Of a DNA stretch of 35,095 nucleotides, positions 17,262-27,048 are shown piece after piece. A program made the translations under genes and the position numbers. The first letter of the stretch is position 1. Each line of letters begins with the position of its first letter. The stretch spans positions 1 to 35,095 of the forward strand of contig NZ_NIPR01000033.1 in assembly GCF_002872255.1 (NCBI RefSeq), read 5' to 3'. This stretch comes from Companilactobacillus nuruki (GTDB lineage Bacteria; Bacillota; Bacilli; Lactobacillales; Lactobacillaceae). The notes beneath the pieces are model-generated. The model was given only the letters and a program-made list of their open reading frames with translations. It did not search any database and was not told the origin of the DNA.

Positions 17262-19680
17262 TAACTACGTCCTCCAATTTCATAATATGATCATCAGGTA
17301 CATTAGGTTCATTGGCAGTTACATAAATAACTTGATTATTCTGTGCGATCTTTTGAACCAATTTAAAAACATTCTCTGTTCGAGAACTATCAAAATCAAC
17401 AAAGGCATCATCAATCAAAATTGGTAGTTTAACTAAATCAGCAATCTCCGTTACAAAAGCCAATCGTAAAGAAATATACAATTGAATCGTAGTTGCTTTC
17501 GATAATTCATGCACATCAAAGCGATTCTTTTTAGCACTTGTAACAATAATTCCACTTTTACTAAAATCAATTTTGACATAATTATGATTCGTCAACAAAT
17601 CAAAATATTGTGTAGCTTTGTCAATCATCTTGGGATAGCGATTTTTTGTTGCATTATTCAACATATTGCGAATCCATTGGCTAGCTAATTTTTTGGATAA
17701 CCACTCATCGTAATTATCAATAATATCCGCTTCATTTTGAGCTAATTCTTCAACCATATGTTGATAGCGATTGTTATCCATAATCTGCTGCATTTGCTCT
17801 TTTAAAGAACCCATTTGTCGACTTAATTCATTATTCTTATCCGCTAACTGATTTTTGATATTAGCTGCCTTAGTAAGCTCCTTAGTCAATTGACTATAAT
17901 CAGAGTATTTCTTTAGCTCCGATAAATCATTTCCCAAAAAATCTTTATCCTGTTTAATTTGAGTAATAACTTTTTTATTTTCAATTTGTTGAGTACGCAT
18001 TTGAATAAATGAATTCATATTAACCACTTGGTACTTTTGTAGAACTGCAAATATTTCTTTATTTAATTCACGTAAGCGACGATTTTTTTCGTCAGCAATT
18101 TTTTGAGTTTCGGCTTGATTTTGTTGAGCTAAGTCTGCCTTTGCCCTAATTTGATCCAAACGTATGAAGTATTTTTCAATTTGTTCATTATAATTGTCAT
18201 CTTTATATGACTCATCTAAAACATCCAATTCAATCAGAATCTTACGCCATTTATTAAGATCAACCTCAATTGCTTTAATACCATCGATTAAGCTATTTTG
18301 AGTTGTATGAAAGTTATCTAAGGATATTACTGTACTTTGCAAATTCAAAATAGTTTCCGGATTTAGATTTCCATAGCCTTTTTGTTGTAAAAAAGCATAA
18401 CCATTTACATCATTCTTAGTCTTTCCAGAATAGTTTTGATACCAATACCATATGGCACCCGCAATCGCCACGAGTGCAAATAATATCCTTAGTGGACTAA
18501 TTACAAAAGCCAAAACTATTGATATTGCCACGATAATCAATGGTAAATTATTAATCTTAGGGCTTGGTTTTGCCAGTGCTTCTATCTCTTCACTTGTTAA
18601 TGGAACCATCTCTTCAGATAATTCAGGATGATTTTTAAATAATTGATCTACTTGAGTATCCACTTTTAATAGTTTGGAATTCATATCATCACGATGAAAT
18701 TGTAAATTTTGTAACTCAAACTTCTGATTCCTAACATAATCCAATCGTGTCTGATTAGTTCGGTAATTATTAAGTATTTGTTTCTCAACATTATCTAACT
18801 CAGAAATTTTATTAGCAGTAGGGGTTTCTTTGAGCGTACTTAGCTCCTGATTAGCCTTCAGCACACTTTCCCAATCTTCGTCAGAGATCACTTGTCTTTC
18901 ATCAGTTTGACTACCAGTTTGTTGTAATTGTTCATACCGTAGCCATTTTTTTTCGAGATTACGAAGGTTATTTTCCTTCTCAGTCGCCTGATTCAACAGT
19001 AATTCATTATCAGAAAAATTTTTCTCGGTTTGATCAAGCTGATTTTTAACACGTTGATAAGCAGCTTGCTGATTCTCGATTTCAGCTTTTTCTTCCAATA
19101 ACTTATCTTGTCTTTTTAGATTGACAACTAAAGGTTGTTTTTGACCACGTTGTTTATAAATATCTTCTGCCTCATGATTCAGTTGTTCCGCGGTTTGAAG
19201 CCATTCTTTACTACCAACTGCCCCAACTGACATAACCTCATTTTCCAATTGCTTTTCGTCAAGACTATAAATTGACAAAATACTTCTATCATCGAAAATA
19301 TGAGTGTTTTCAAAATCATCTTTTGTAAAATTGCCAATTATCTCTGATAACAATGTCTTTGGAACTTGTTGTTCATCATGGAAAAGAGTTACCTCACCAT
19401 CGCCTTTACCATCAATCCTCTTTACTGTCCAAATACTTTGATCATCCGACTTAAAAACTAATTCACCACCATAGCGACTGCTATTCTTAGGTTTATATTG
19501 TAAAAATTTATTTTCGCCACGAGCTGAAGCGAATCCAAAGAGAATGCTTTGAATGAAATTCAGCAAAGTGGTCTTACCGGCTTCATTGGAACCAACAATA
19601 ACTTGATAATCTTGCTCAAAGTTAAATTCTTGGTCAATCCATTTACCAAAACCGTATATGTTTGCTTTAACTAATTTCAC
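17254..19680 (-). CDS. yhaN: YhaN, SbcC/Rad50-like ATPase
   Basis: 808 residues. Walker A GSNEAGKTT (30-38) is in an AAA-type N-terminal half. Long coiled coils (about 185-350 and 420-640) flank a hydrophobic hairpin near 375-412 (LPLIIVAISIVLAFVISPLR) that may reach the membrane. The C-terminal half has the signature-like LSKATTIQLYISLRLAF and Walker B LPILIDDAFVDFD. It is predicted to work with the nuclease YhaO in an SbcCD-like DNA-end processing complex; the membrane hairpin sets the YhaN group apart from true SbcC. Start is GTG 19680 with GGAGAG upstream, 2 nt after the yhaO stop. Confidence 0.9.
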   Translation of the reverse strand: MKLVKANIYGFGKWIDQEFNFEQDYQVIVGSNEAGKTTLLNFIQSILFGFASARGENKFLQYKPKNSSRYGGELVFKSDDQSIWTVKRIDGKGDGEVTLFHDEQQVPKTLLSEIIGNFTKDDFENTHIFDDRSILSIYSLDEKQLENEVMSVGAVGSKEWLQTAEQLNHEAEDIYKQRGQKQPLVVNLKRQDKLLEEKAEIENQQAAYQRVKNQLDQTEKNFSDNELLLNQATEKENNLRNLEKKWLRYEQLQQTGSQTDERQVISDEDWESVLKANQELSTLKETPTANKISELDNVEKQILNNYRTNQTRLDYVRNQKFELQNLQFHRDDMNSKLLKVDTQVDQLFKNHPELSEEMVPLTSEEIEALAKPSPKINNLPLIIVAISIVLAFVISPLRILFALVAIAGAIWYWYQNYSGKTKNDVNGYAFLQQKGYGNLNPETILNLQSTVISLDNFHTTQNSLIDGIKAIEVDLNKWRKILIELDVLDESYKDDNYNEQIEKYFIRLDQIRAKADLAQQNQAETQKIADEKNRRLRELNKEIFAVLQKYQVVNMNSFIQMRTQQIENKKVITQIKQDKDFLGNDLSELKKYSDYSQLTKELTKAANIKNQLADKNNELSRQMGSLKEQMQQIMDNNRYQHMVEELAQNEADIIDNYDEWLSKKLASQWIRNMLNNATKNRYPKMIDKATQYFDLLTNHNYVKIDFSKSGIIVTSAKKNRFDVHELSKATTIQLYISLRLAFVTEIADLVKLPILIDDAFVDFDSSRTENVFKLVQKIAQNNQVIYVTANEPNVPDDHIMKLEDVVSA

Positions 19681-19682
19681 GA

Positions 19683-20846
19683 TTACTCTCCAGTGTATTT
19701 TTGATTAATTGTATTTCTTGTCAATTTTATTATATGCTCTAAAAACTCTGGATCATTAATATGATTACGAATAATTGCCGATGAATATAACTTATTATCC
19801 AAATCCTTAATATCATCTAGATTAATTGTTTGTTTTTCAGCCTGATCCCAATACTTCTGATCGATTTTCGACAATTGAGGATTGTCATTATACTGAAGGT
19901 ATATTTTATAAAGTCGGCCAGTTGTTTCAATTTCTGAAAAATGTTGAATGATCTCATTTCGATCAATTGTTTTAATAATATCTGATCCAAGATTTTGAGC
20001 ATCATTAATAGTTAAAGTTATTAAACTATTAGGTTGATCCAATTTATCCATGATCTCGGTAATCAAGGAATCCAATGTATCTGTTGTTTTAGCAGTTATT
20101 TTCTCTTGAATCCACGTATAACAACTGCTCTGCACAAACTTCATATGTGTTACCTTATTCTCGACCGAAACGATATAGAATCCCTTAGGAGTCGTTTCAT
20201 TTTGATTACGACCTTGAATATCACCTGGATAAACAATCATCGGTGCTTGATGAAGGACTTGTCTTTTATGGATATGACCTAATGCCCAGTAATCATAACC
20301 CTTATCCAACAGGTCATTGATTCGGAAGGGCGCATAATTATCGTCGCCAACCCCTGCATGCAATAAACCGATTTGATAATCAAAGTCCCCTCTCAAAGGA
20401 TAATTCTCTATCATCCGATTATTTATATGTTGCTGATAATAACTAAAACCAGTTATCCCAACTTTCAGTCCATCACGAGTAGTTAACGCCTGAGTTGATA
20501 CATTTTGACCAAATATTTTAACATTCTTTGGAAAATCGATTACAGAAAAATTATTACGGTAATAATCATGATTACCATAAATCATATAAACTTTAATATT
20601 TTCCTGATCTAATTTTTCAAATTCTTTTTTCAAAAACATTTGTGCCTTTAAAGAACTATCAGTGTCATCAAAAATATCCCCTGCTAAGATAACAAAATCG
20701 ACTTGCTCAGAAATAGCCGTAGCAAATAATTTTTCTGCTGCTAAATAAGTTGATTCTTTTAATCTCTTTTGAAGAGTCTTAGAAAAACTACTAATACCAA
20801 TAAAAGGCGTATCTAAATGTAAATCAGCTGCATGCAAAAACTTCAT
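19683..20846 (-). CDS. yhaO: YhaO, SbcD/Mre11-like metallophosphoesterase
   Basis: 387 residues. Calcineurin-type nuclease motifs occur in order: AADLHLDTPF (6-15), VILAGDIFDD, MIYGNHDYY, LLHAGVG and WALGHIHKRQ. These bind two metals, usually Mn2+. It is predicted to be the nuclease partner of YhaN in DNA repair. GGAGG lies 5 nt before the ATG. Only 58 nt separate it from yheA, and most of that is a hairpin, so yhaO probably depends on read-through from the pbp2a-yheA transcript. Confidence 0.92.
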   Translation of the reverse strand: MKFLHAADLHLDTPFIGISSFSKTLQKRLKESTYLAAEKLFATAISEQVDFVILAGDIFDDTDSSLKAQMFLKKEFEKLDQENIKVYMIYGNHDYYRNNFSVIDFPKNVKIFGQNVSTQALTTRDGLKVGITGFSYYQQHINNRMIENYPLRGDFDYQIGLLHAGVGDDNYAPFRINDLLDKGYDYWALGHIHKRQVLHQAPMIVYPGDIQGRNQNETTPKGFYIVSVENKVTHMKFVQSSCYTWIQEKITAKTTDTLDSLITEIMDKLDQPNSLITLTINDAQNLGSDIIKTIDRNEIIQHFSEIETTGRLYKIYLQYNDNPQLSKIDQKYWDQAEKQTINLDDIKDLDNKLYSSAIIRNHINDPEFLEHIIKLTRNTINQKYTGE

Positions 20847-20865
20847 TCTTTTCCTCCAGTAAAAG

Positions 20866-20903
20866 AAAAGGACTTAAGCAAATTACTTAAGCCCTAAGTC
20901 CTT
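20866..20903 (-). terminator. Intercistronic hairpin between yheA and yhaO, two alternative folds
   Basis: On the minus strand two stems compete. One is GGGCTTAAG with CTTAAGTCC (7-nt loop) followed by TTTTCTTTT, a good terminator. The other is AAGGACTTA with TAAGTCCTT, using an upstream arm. The U-tract runs into the yhaO ribosome binding site. It could be an attenuating terminator or mRNA-processing structure. Confidence 0.65.
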
Positions 20904-20904
20904 A

Positions 20905-21246
20905 TTATTTATCTTGATAAATTTCTGCGATAGGCTTTGAAATGATTTTGTTCAATTCATCCATCATTGAATTCATCTTTTGCTCTTTTTCCATTAAGTT
21001 TTGGATTTCACTGTAATTTGAAAGTTGATCTGTTAATTCACGCATGGCTTTAATGTCATCATCTGTAATTTCTTGACCTTGCATTTGCTTTTGTTGTAAT
21101 TCAAATTGTTTATTTTGAACCTTATCAAAAAGTTTATAAGCCAAATCATTAGCTTTGACAGCTTCAAAAGCAAGCTTTAGATCAGCAACTTCAGTTGTCT
21201 TTCTTAAGTCTTGTTCAAGTTGATTGGCGCTATCGTAAATGTTCAT
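20905..21246 (-). CDS. yheA: YheA, YlbF/YmcA-like (UPF0342) protein
   Basis: 113 residues, helical throughout. It has the UPF0342 landmarks: ELQQKQMQGQEIT in the middle and ELNKIISKPIAEIY at the end. Relatives YlbF and YmcA form the Y-complex that modulates RNase Y and development in Bacillus; the role of YheA itself is not established. It lies 9 nt after pbp2a with an AGGAGG site, so the two are one operon. Its place beside yhaO matches Bacillus order. Confidence 0.9.
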   Translation of the reverse strand: MNIYDSANQLEQDLRKTTEVADLKLAFEAVKANDLAYKLFDKVQNKQFELQQKQMQGQEITDDDIKAMRELTDQLSNYSEIQNLMEKEQKMNSMMDELNKIISKPIAEIYQDK

Positions 21247-21255
21247 ATAGTCCTC

Positions 21256-23328
21256 CTATTGACCAAAAAAGTTCTTAATATCATTATACCATTCTGTAGC
21301 CTTATCTTTAACGTTATTTACACCATCTTGAATAGATTTAGTAATATCATTGCTACCTGTATCAGTATCGTCATCTTGAGCTAATTTTGCTGCATCCTTA
21401 ACACCAAAACTAGTCTCTTTAGTATCCGGCAAAATATTTCCCATTTCATTTTTAAAGAGTGCTGACAAACCGTCTTCACTTGCACCAGGCAAGAAATGGT
21501 TTTGATCAGTTTTATCAAAACCGATCCAACTAGCAACAACTACATCAGGTGTATAACCTATCATCCATTGATCCTTAGTTCCAGCATAACCGTATGACCT
21601 AGGAACCTCAGTACTACCAGTTTTACCTGCAATTTGATAACCCGATGGTTTAGCGTTTTTACCTGTACCTTCATTATAAACACCAAGCATCATACTAGTC
21701 ATCTCTTTAGCAGTATTTTTGCTGATAATTTGTTTAGTGGAAGCATTGGTATTATTAACAATAACCGTTCCAGTTGAATCAACAATTTTGGTAATGAAAT
21801 GTGTATCCGCCAATTTACCTTCATTAGCAAAAGCCGTATAAGCACGAGCCATTTGCATTGGTGATACACCTGTTTCCAAGCCACCTAAAGCTAGGGCCAA
21901 ATTTTGATCATTCTTATGAACCTTGATACCAAAATTCTCAACTGAGTTCACGCCCTTTTTAACACCAATTTTATCCAATAAGGCCACAGCGGGAACATTT
22001 TCACTCTGATACAAGGCTTTATACATCGGAATAGTTTCTGAATATAGGCCATCAGCATTCGTTGGCGTATATTTATTTTTACCAAAACTAGTAACCTCAT
22101 TTGGCAAATCAGAATCATAACTATAACCATTTTCAATTGCCGGTGTATAAACAGCCAATGGCTTAATCGTAGAGCCTGGTTGTCTTGTCATCTGTGTGGC
22201 ACGATTGAATCCTCTAAAGGTATGTTCGCCACGTCCACCAATAACAGCCAAAACCCCACCATTTTTAGGATCAACAGCAATTGAAGCACCTTGAACTTTA
22301 GTGCCATCAGCAGAATTCGATGGGAAAAGATAGTTCGTTTCAAATGATGTTTGCATTGAGCTTTGCACCTTTTGATCTAAAGTCGTATAAATTTTATACC
22401 CTTTATTTAAAATATCGTCTTCTTTGAGACCATATTTATTAACAGCTTCATCAATAACGGCATCGAAGAAATAAGGATATTTATACGAACTGGCGGTTTC
22501 ATAATTGTCATTCAAATTAATTGCAGTATTCTTATAATAAGACGCTTGAGATGCAGTTAATTTCTTATTTTGAACCATTAAATCCAAAACTAGATTACGA
22601 CGGGATGTTGAATTATCCATACTATCAATTGGATTATAAGCATTAGGTGCTTTCAATATCCCTGCTAAAACAGCTGCCTCGGCAGGATTTAATTCTGAAG
22701 CATTTTTACCAAAATACTTTTCAGAAGCATCCTGAACTCCCCAAACACCATTTCCAAAATAAGCATTATTTAAATACATCGTAATAATTTCTTTTTTTGA
22801 ATAAACTTTATTTATTTCAATTGATAAGAATAGCTCCTCTCCTTTTCTGGAAAGAGTTTGCTTTTGAGTTAAAAGAGAATTCTTAGCCAATTGCTGTGTC
22901 AAAGTACTACCACCACCGGAAATCCCATGATGAATCAAATATCCCAAGGCGGCTCTAGCATAGCCTTTGATACTAAATCCAGGATTGGTCCAAAATGTTC
23001 TATCCTCAGTTGAGGTTACAGCATTTTGAATATTCTTAGAAATCTTATTGTAGCTAACATAAGTCCCTTTATTAGCATATAATTGACCTGCATCATCACC
23101 ATCTCGATCCATGATCGAGGTTTTAGTTTGCAATGATGATTGCAAATCTTCAACATTTGCTGTTTTTGCTTTATAGGTCCAGTAACTACTCAAAACTAAA
23201 ATAATAGTTAAAATTATTAGGATCAACCAACGTGTAAATTGGAACCTGTGCCAATATTTCTTTATAAAAGACCAAGCAACTAGTAATTTGGGCTTTAACC
23301 AAGTCCAAAAACCATTGTTATTATTCAT
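21256..23328 (-). CDS. pbp2A: Class A penicillin-binding protein PBP2a
   Basis: 690 residues. One membrane anchor (about 33-50) precedes a GT51 glycosyltransferase domain with catalytic Glu108 in TEDRTFW and GGGSTLTQQLAKN (138-150), then a transpeptidase domain with S386xxK389, SEN (442-444) and KTGST (569-573). It polymerises and cross-links peptidoglycan outside the membrane. By eye it aligns closely with streptococcal PBP2a along its whole length, including the anchor-proximal VxDLQxxLxTxT. The ATG is preceded by AGAGG at about 10 nt. The C-terminus (600-690) is a low-complexity acidic tail. First gene of pbp2a-yheA. Confidence 0.94.
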   Translation of the reverse strand: MNNNNGFWTWLKPKLLVAWSFIKKYWHRFQFTRWLILIILTIILVLSSYWTYKAKTANVEDLQSSLQTKTSIMDRDGDDAGQLYANKGTYVSYNKISKNIQNAVTSTEDRTFWTNPGFSIKGYARAALGYLIHHGISGGGSTLTQQLAKNSLLTQKQTLSRKGEELFLSIEINKVYSKKEIITMYLNNAYFGNGVWGVQDASEKYFGKNASELNPAEAAVLAGILKAPNAYNPIDSMDNSTSRRNLVLDLMVQNKKLTASQASYYKNTAINLNDNYETASSYKYPYFFDAVIDEAVNKYGLKEDDILNKGYKIYTTLDQKVQSSMQTSFETNYLFPSNSADGTKVQGASIAVDPKNGGVLAVIGGRGEHTFRGFNRATQMTRQPGSTIKPLAVYTPAIENGYSYDSDLPNEVTSFGKNKYTPTNADGLYSETIPMYKALYQSENVPAVALLDKIGVKKGVNSVENFGIKVHKNDQNLALALGGLETGVSPMQMARAYTAFANEGKLADTHFITKIVDSTGTVIVNNTNASTKQIISKNTAKEMTSMMLGVYNEGTGKNAKPSGYQIAGKTGSTEVPRSYGYAGTKDQWMIGYTPDVVVASWIGFDKTDQNHFLPGASEDGLSALFKNEMGNILPDTKETSFGVKDAAKLAQDDDTDTGSNDITKSIQDGVNNVKDKATEWYNDIKNFFGQ

Positions 23329-23358
23329 TGTTTAAATACCTCTGTATAAGAACAAATT

Positions 23359-23394
23359 TTATCACATTATCGGACAATTTTATAAGTTAGTCCG
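23359..23394 (+). promoter_or_regulatory. Candidate promoter of the pseudouridine synthase with CGGAC dyad
   Basis: TTATCA (23359-23364), 16-nt spacer, TATAAG (23381-23386). A dyad CGGAC (23371-23375)/GTCCG (23390-23394) straddles the -10. This is the 81-nt region between the divergent pbp2a and rluD-type genes; the pbp2a promoter could not be placed with confidence. Confidence 0.4.
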
Positions 23395-23418
23395 AATCTT
23401 TAAGGAGTTATGATATTT

Positions 23419-24321
23419 ATGTATCAAAAAATCATCACCTATCATCCCGATAGTAATGAAATCTTAACCATTCGAGATTTATTAAAAAAGTGGCTAATTC
23501 CCAAAAAATGGCAACATCTTTTACGAATTCAAAGAGATATTTTAATCAATGATCATTATCAACCATTCAATACTATCGTAAAAAATAATGACATCATTAC
23601 CCTAAATTTTAATTTTCCACCACGATCTGAACAACATTATCTACCTGGTAGTGATGATATTGATGTTGTTTTTGAGGATGACGATATCTTGGTTGTCAAT
23701 AAAACGGCTGGTAAAAAGACTCACCCCAATTTAAAGACCGAAAGTGATTCCTTGATGAACGACGTCGAAACCTATTTAAAAAATAGGCATCCTTACATGG
23801 TCCATCGAATTGATATGGAAACATCTGGATTAGTTCTAATATCTAAAACTCCTTACTTAGTTCCAATCTTCAATCGTCAACTTAGTAGTAAAACTTTACA
23901 AAGAGAATATCTTGCTGTCGTGAAATTAAACTCTCCTATCCCTGAAAAGGGCACAATTGATCTACCTATAGGTCAAGATTCAAAAGATGTTCGTAAAAGA
24001 AAGGTTATGCCTGATGGTTTATCTGCCATTACAAAATACCAAGTTTTAGAAAAGAATTTTCAATATGCCTTAGTAAAACTTAATTTATTAACCGGAAGAA
24101 CCCATCAGTTAAGAGTTCACTTAGCTTATAATGGCTGGCCAATAGTTAACGATCCTTTATATAACAATGAACCTAAGAATGGTAACCTATTATTATTCGC
24201 TCACAAATTGACTTTTCGTCAACCATTTTCAAATAACTTACAAATAATAGAGGCAAAACCTTCCAAAAATATGTATAATTTAATATGTGCTTATTTAAAA
24301 GCAACCAAAAAGCTCACCTAA
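23419..24321 (+). CDS. RluD/RluA-family 23S rRNA (or tRNA) pseudouridine synthase
   Basis: 300 residues from ATG 23419. An N-terminal S4-like segment (about 18-65) is followed by the RluA catalytic domain, with HRIDMETSGLVLIS holding the catalytic Asp132 and LLTGRTHQLRVHLA near the C-terminus. The exact target uridine cannot be told from sequence. ATG 23410 is three codons earlier but only 2 nt from AAGGAG; ATG 23419 is 11 nt away and preferred. The gene is single, with its last codons inside the terminator stem. Confidence 0.9.
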   Translation: MYQKIITYHPDSNEILTIRDLLKKWLIPKKWQHLLRIQRDILINDHYQPFNTIVKNNDIITLNFNFPPRSEQHYLPGSDDIDVVFEDDDILVVNKTAGKKTHPNLKTESDSLMNDVETYLKNRHPYMVHRIDMETSGLVLISKTPYLVPIFNRQLSSKTLQREYLAVVKLNSPIPEKGTIDLPIGQDSKDVRKRKVMPDGLSAITKYQVLEKNFQYALVKLNLLTGRTHQLRVHLAYNGWPIVNDPLYNNEPKNGNLLLFAHKLTFRQPFSNNLQIIEAKPSKNMYNLICAYLKATKKLT

Positions 24322-24345
24322 TCCCGACAATTAGGTGAGCTCTTC
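24311..24345. terminator. Bidirectional terminator overlapping the 3' end of the pseudouridine synthase
   Basis: AGCTCACCTAAT pairs perfectly with ATTAGGTGAGCT (24311-24322 with 24330-24341). The stop codon is inside the left arm. Rightward it is followed by CTTCTTTTA; leftward by TTTTTGG. A weaker CAGAAAG/CTTTCTG inverted repeat lies at about 24355-24391, and nothing else is seen in the gap to 24405. Confidence 0.85.
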
Positions 24346-24404
24346 TTTTATATTCAGAAAGAAGTTTTAGGAGTGATTTTTTTACTCTTTCTGATTTACT
24401 GTAA

Positions 24405-25325
24405 TTAAAATACTGACATAACTAACTTAATAATCGCCCCGACAGCAATTAAGAAAATATACGTTACGGAGAATTTACTTACAGCTTTGATGACCAAAGG
24501 ATACGTTTTGGTTTTAACCTGTTCCTTCAGATAAGGACGAAGATCGTCCCAAATATTTGGATAAAGTAGCACAGTTAACAGTGTAATGTAAGGTACTACT
24601 TTCATTAAAGCTAAGATGGGAACTAGCAGGAAGGCTAAAGCCCAACTAGCTTTAAATAAACTCAAAGCATTGGCTTTTCCTACTTTACTAACCAATGTAT
24701 AACGACCATTTTTGAGATCTGCTTCTAAATCACAAGTACCATTACTCAACTCTGCACAAAAGAATGCAAAAGTATTAGGTAAACTTACTAAGATTACTGA
24801 AATGGCTGTGGAAGAATCAAACTTAGCTGTTCCCGCTAGCCCTAGATAGGAGTAGGCTATTGGAATCAGTTGGCTTATGGCAATAGCTACCGCTGCTTCT
24901 CCAAACATTGTGGAGTTCAGCGGCTTTGGACCACTTGAATATAACAAACCAATTGCTACGCCAACGACCCCGATCGCTAACGTTATCCAACCAGTTTGAT
25001 AAATAAGAAATGCTCCAATTACTAATGGAAAAATGGCCAAACCGTACATCCATTTTTTAACTATTGCCAATGATTCGCGATTAATACCAATGGTACTAAT
25101 TTTTTCACGGTATTCCTGACTAGTTGAGTTCTTATAATCCATGTAGTTATTATGAAAGTTAATAAACAAATGGATAAAGAAAACTGCTATGAAGCCTAAA
25201 ATACCATATAGAAGATTAAATGTTCCGTAATTCAAATATGTAAAAGCTATTGCAAGTAACAGCCATGCCAAATCAAGTGTGGTTGTTTTTATTTCTGATA
25301 GTTCGCTAAAAAGTTTTCTATCCAA
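24405..25325 (-). CDS. UbiA-family prenyltransferase (MenA-like)
   Basis: 306 residues, about nine membrane segments. The two aspartate-rich motifs of UbiA enzymes are present in modified form: NNYMDYKNS (59-67) and CDLEADLKNGRYTL (198-211). MenA attaches a polyprenyl chain to 1,4-dihydroxy-2-naphthoate in menaquinone synthesis. Many lactobacilli keep only part of that pathway, so its present role here is uncertain. Start is TTG 25325 with AGGTGA about 8 nt upstream, overlapping the argS stop. It follows argS by 13 nt and should be under the same T-box control. Confidence 0.8.
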   Translation of the reverse strand: MDRKLFSELSEIKTTTLDLAWLLLAIAFTYLNYGTFNLLYGILGFIAVFFIHLFINFHNNYMDYKNSTSQEYREKISTIGINRESLAIVKKWMYGLAIFPLVIGAFLIYQTGWITLAIGVVGVAIGLLYSSGPKPLNSTMFGEAAVAIAISQLIPIAYSYLGLAGTAKFDSSTAISVILVSLPNTFAFFCAELSNGTCDLEADLKNGRYTLVSKVGKANALSLFKASWALAFLLVPILALMKVVPYITLLTVLLYPNIWDDLRPYLKEQVKTKTYPLVIKAVSKFSVTYIFLIAVGAIIKLVMSVF

Positions 25326-25338
25326 AATTCAATTCACC

Positions 25339-27030
25339 TTACATTTCTTCTGGAGCTTTGACACCTAGTAATGCTAATGACATTTGAAGTACGATTGAAA
25401 CTGACTTAACTAAAGCTAATCTAGCTTTTAATCCTTCATCTTCGGCCAAGATCTTACTATGTGCATAATATTGATTAAAACTCTTTGCAAGTTTTAGAAC
25501 ATATTTAGCAACAACTGATGGTTCATATTCTGATGCTGCACGATCAACCACGTTAGGGAAATCTTGAAGTAATTTAATCGTATCCCACGCTTCTTCATCG
25601 GTTACAGCTAAATCATCAACATTATAATCAACTGCACCAGCCTTTCTAAGAATACTCAAGGCACGAGCGTTTGTATATTGAACATAAGGGCCAGTTTCAC
25701 CTTCAAAACGAACGACCTCTTCCAAATTGAAGTCAAAACTATCACGACGATCATTCTTCAAATCATGGAAAACAACGGCGCCGACACCAACTGCTTCAGC
25801 AACTGCATCTTTGTTTTTTAAATCTGGATTCTTCTCTTCAATTTGTTTCTTAGCTAGATCAACTGCATCGTTTAAGACATTGTCTAGTAAAATAACATTA
25901 CCCTTGCGAGTTGAAAGCTTCTTACCCCCAGTTGTGATCAAACCAAACGGAATATAAACAATATCATCGGCCCAATCATAACCCATCTTCTTAAGAACAA
26001 TCTTCAACTTTGTAAAGTGCTCGGCTTGTTCTGAGCCAACTACATAAAGTGATTTTACAAAATCAAAAGTATCTTTACGATATTTAGCCGCTGCTAAATC
26101 ACGGGTAATATATAGTGTTGCTCCATCCGTCTTTTTAATTAGTGCTGGTGAAAGATCATATTCTGATAAATCAACGATCTCAGCGCCACGGCTTTCCTTT
26201 AAAAGTCCCTTTTCTTCAAGGGTATCAACAATAGCATCCATTTTATCGTTATAGAATGATTCACCTGTAAAATGATCAAACTGAACATCCAAGCGATCAT
26301 AGATTGTTTGGAATTCTTTTAGAGATAATTCCTTGAACCATGACCAAAGATCAAGTGCCTCTTTGTCGCCATCTTCCATTTTCTTAAACCAAGCACGAGC
26401 TTCATCATCTAGCTCTGGTTTTTCCTCAGCTTCTTTATGGAAACGAACATAATATTTCAATAAGTTATTGATTGGATCAGCTTCAACTTCTTCTTCTGAT
26501 CCCCACATCTTATAACCGACAATTAATTTACCAAATTGAGTACCCCAATCGCCTAAATGATTGATCTTAACTGGTTGATAATTTAATTTTTTAATTATTT
26601 TAGCAATGGAATTTCCAATAACAGTTGAACGCAAGTGTCCCATTGACATTGGTTTAGCAATGTTAGGAGATGACATATCGATTGGAACGTTACGTCCCTT
26701 ACCTTCATCAGCGTTACCATACTCATTTTTCTTTGTTAAAACTTCATGTAAAACATTATTTGAGAATTCTTTCTTATCTAGGAAGAAGTTGATATAAGCT
26801 CCAGTATTAACAACCTTCTCAAAATCAGCAGTTTCGATTTTTCCAACCAAGTCTTCAGCAATCATGTTAGGTGCCTTGTGCATTGTCTTTGCCAAAATGA
26901 AAGTTGGAAATGCGTAGTCACCTAAATCAGATGTCTTAGGTTTTTCGATTAATTTTGTGATTTGTTCCTCAGTAATTTCTTCTGGTAAAACTTTAACTAG
27001 TGCATCTACTACTTGTTGTTTAAAATCCAT
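25339..27030 (-). CDS. argS: Arginyl-tRNA synthetase
   Basis: 563 residues from ATG 27030, which has GGAGG just upstream. A 27-codon in-frame extension runs through the T-box terminator and is not coding. An N-terminal ArgRS additional domain (1-85) is followed by the class I catalytic core with the HIGH-type motif MGHLRST (130-136) and the KMSK-type loop KKLSTRKG (370-377), then the anticodon-binding domain (about 440-563). It charges tRNA-Arg in the cytoplasm. Expression is predicted to rise when uncharged tRNA-Arg binds the leader. Confidence 0.97.
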   Translation of the reverse strand: MDFKQQVVDALVKVLPEEITEEQITKLIEKPKTSDLGDYAFPTFILAKTMHKAPNMIAEDLVGKIETADFEKVVNTGAYINFFLDKKEFSNNVLHEVLTKKNEYGNADEGKGRNVPIDMSSPNIAKPMSMGHLRSTVIGNSIAKIIKKLNYQPVKINHLGDWGTQFGKLIVGYKMWGSEEEVEADPINNLLKYYVRFHKEAEEKPELDDEARAWFKKMEDGDKEALDLWSWFKELSLKEFQTIYDRLDVQFDHFTGESFYNDKMDAIVDTLEEKGLLKESRGAEIVDLSEYDLSPALIKKTDGATLYITRDLAAAKYRKDTFDFVKSLYVVGSEQAEHFTKLKIVLKKMGYDWADDIVYIPFGLITTGGKKLSTRKGNVILLDNVLNDAVDLAKKQIEEKNPDLKNKDAVAEAVGVGAVVFHDLKNDRRDSFDFNLEEVVRFEGETGPYVQYTNARALSILRKAGAVDYNVDDLAVTDEEAWDTIKLLQDFPNVVDRAASEYEPSVVAKYVLKLAKSFNQYYAHSKILAEDEGLKARLALVKSVSIVLQMSLALLGVKAPEEM

Positions 27031-27048
27031 ATTTTCCTCCTTATAGAT

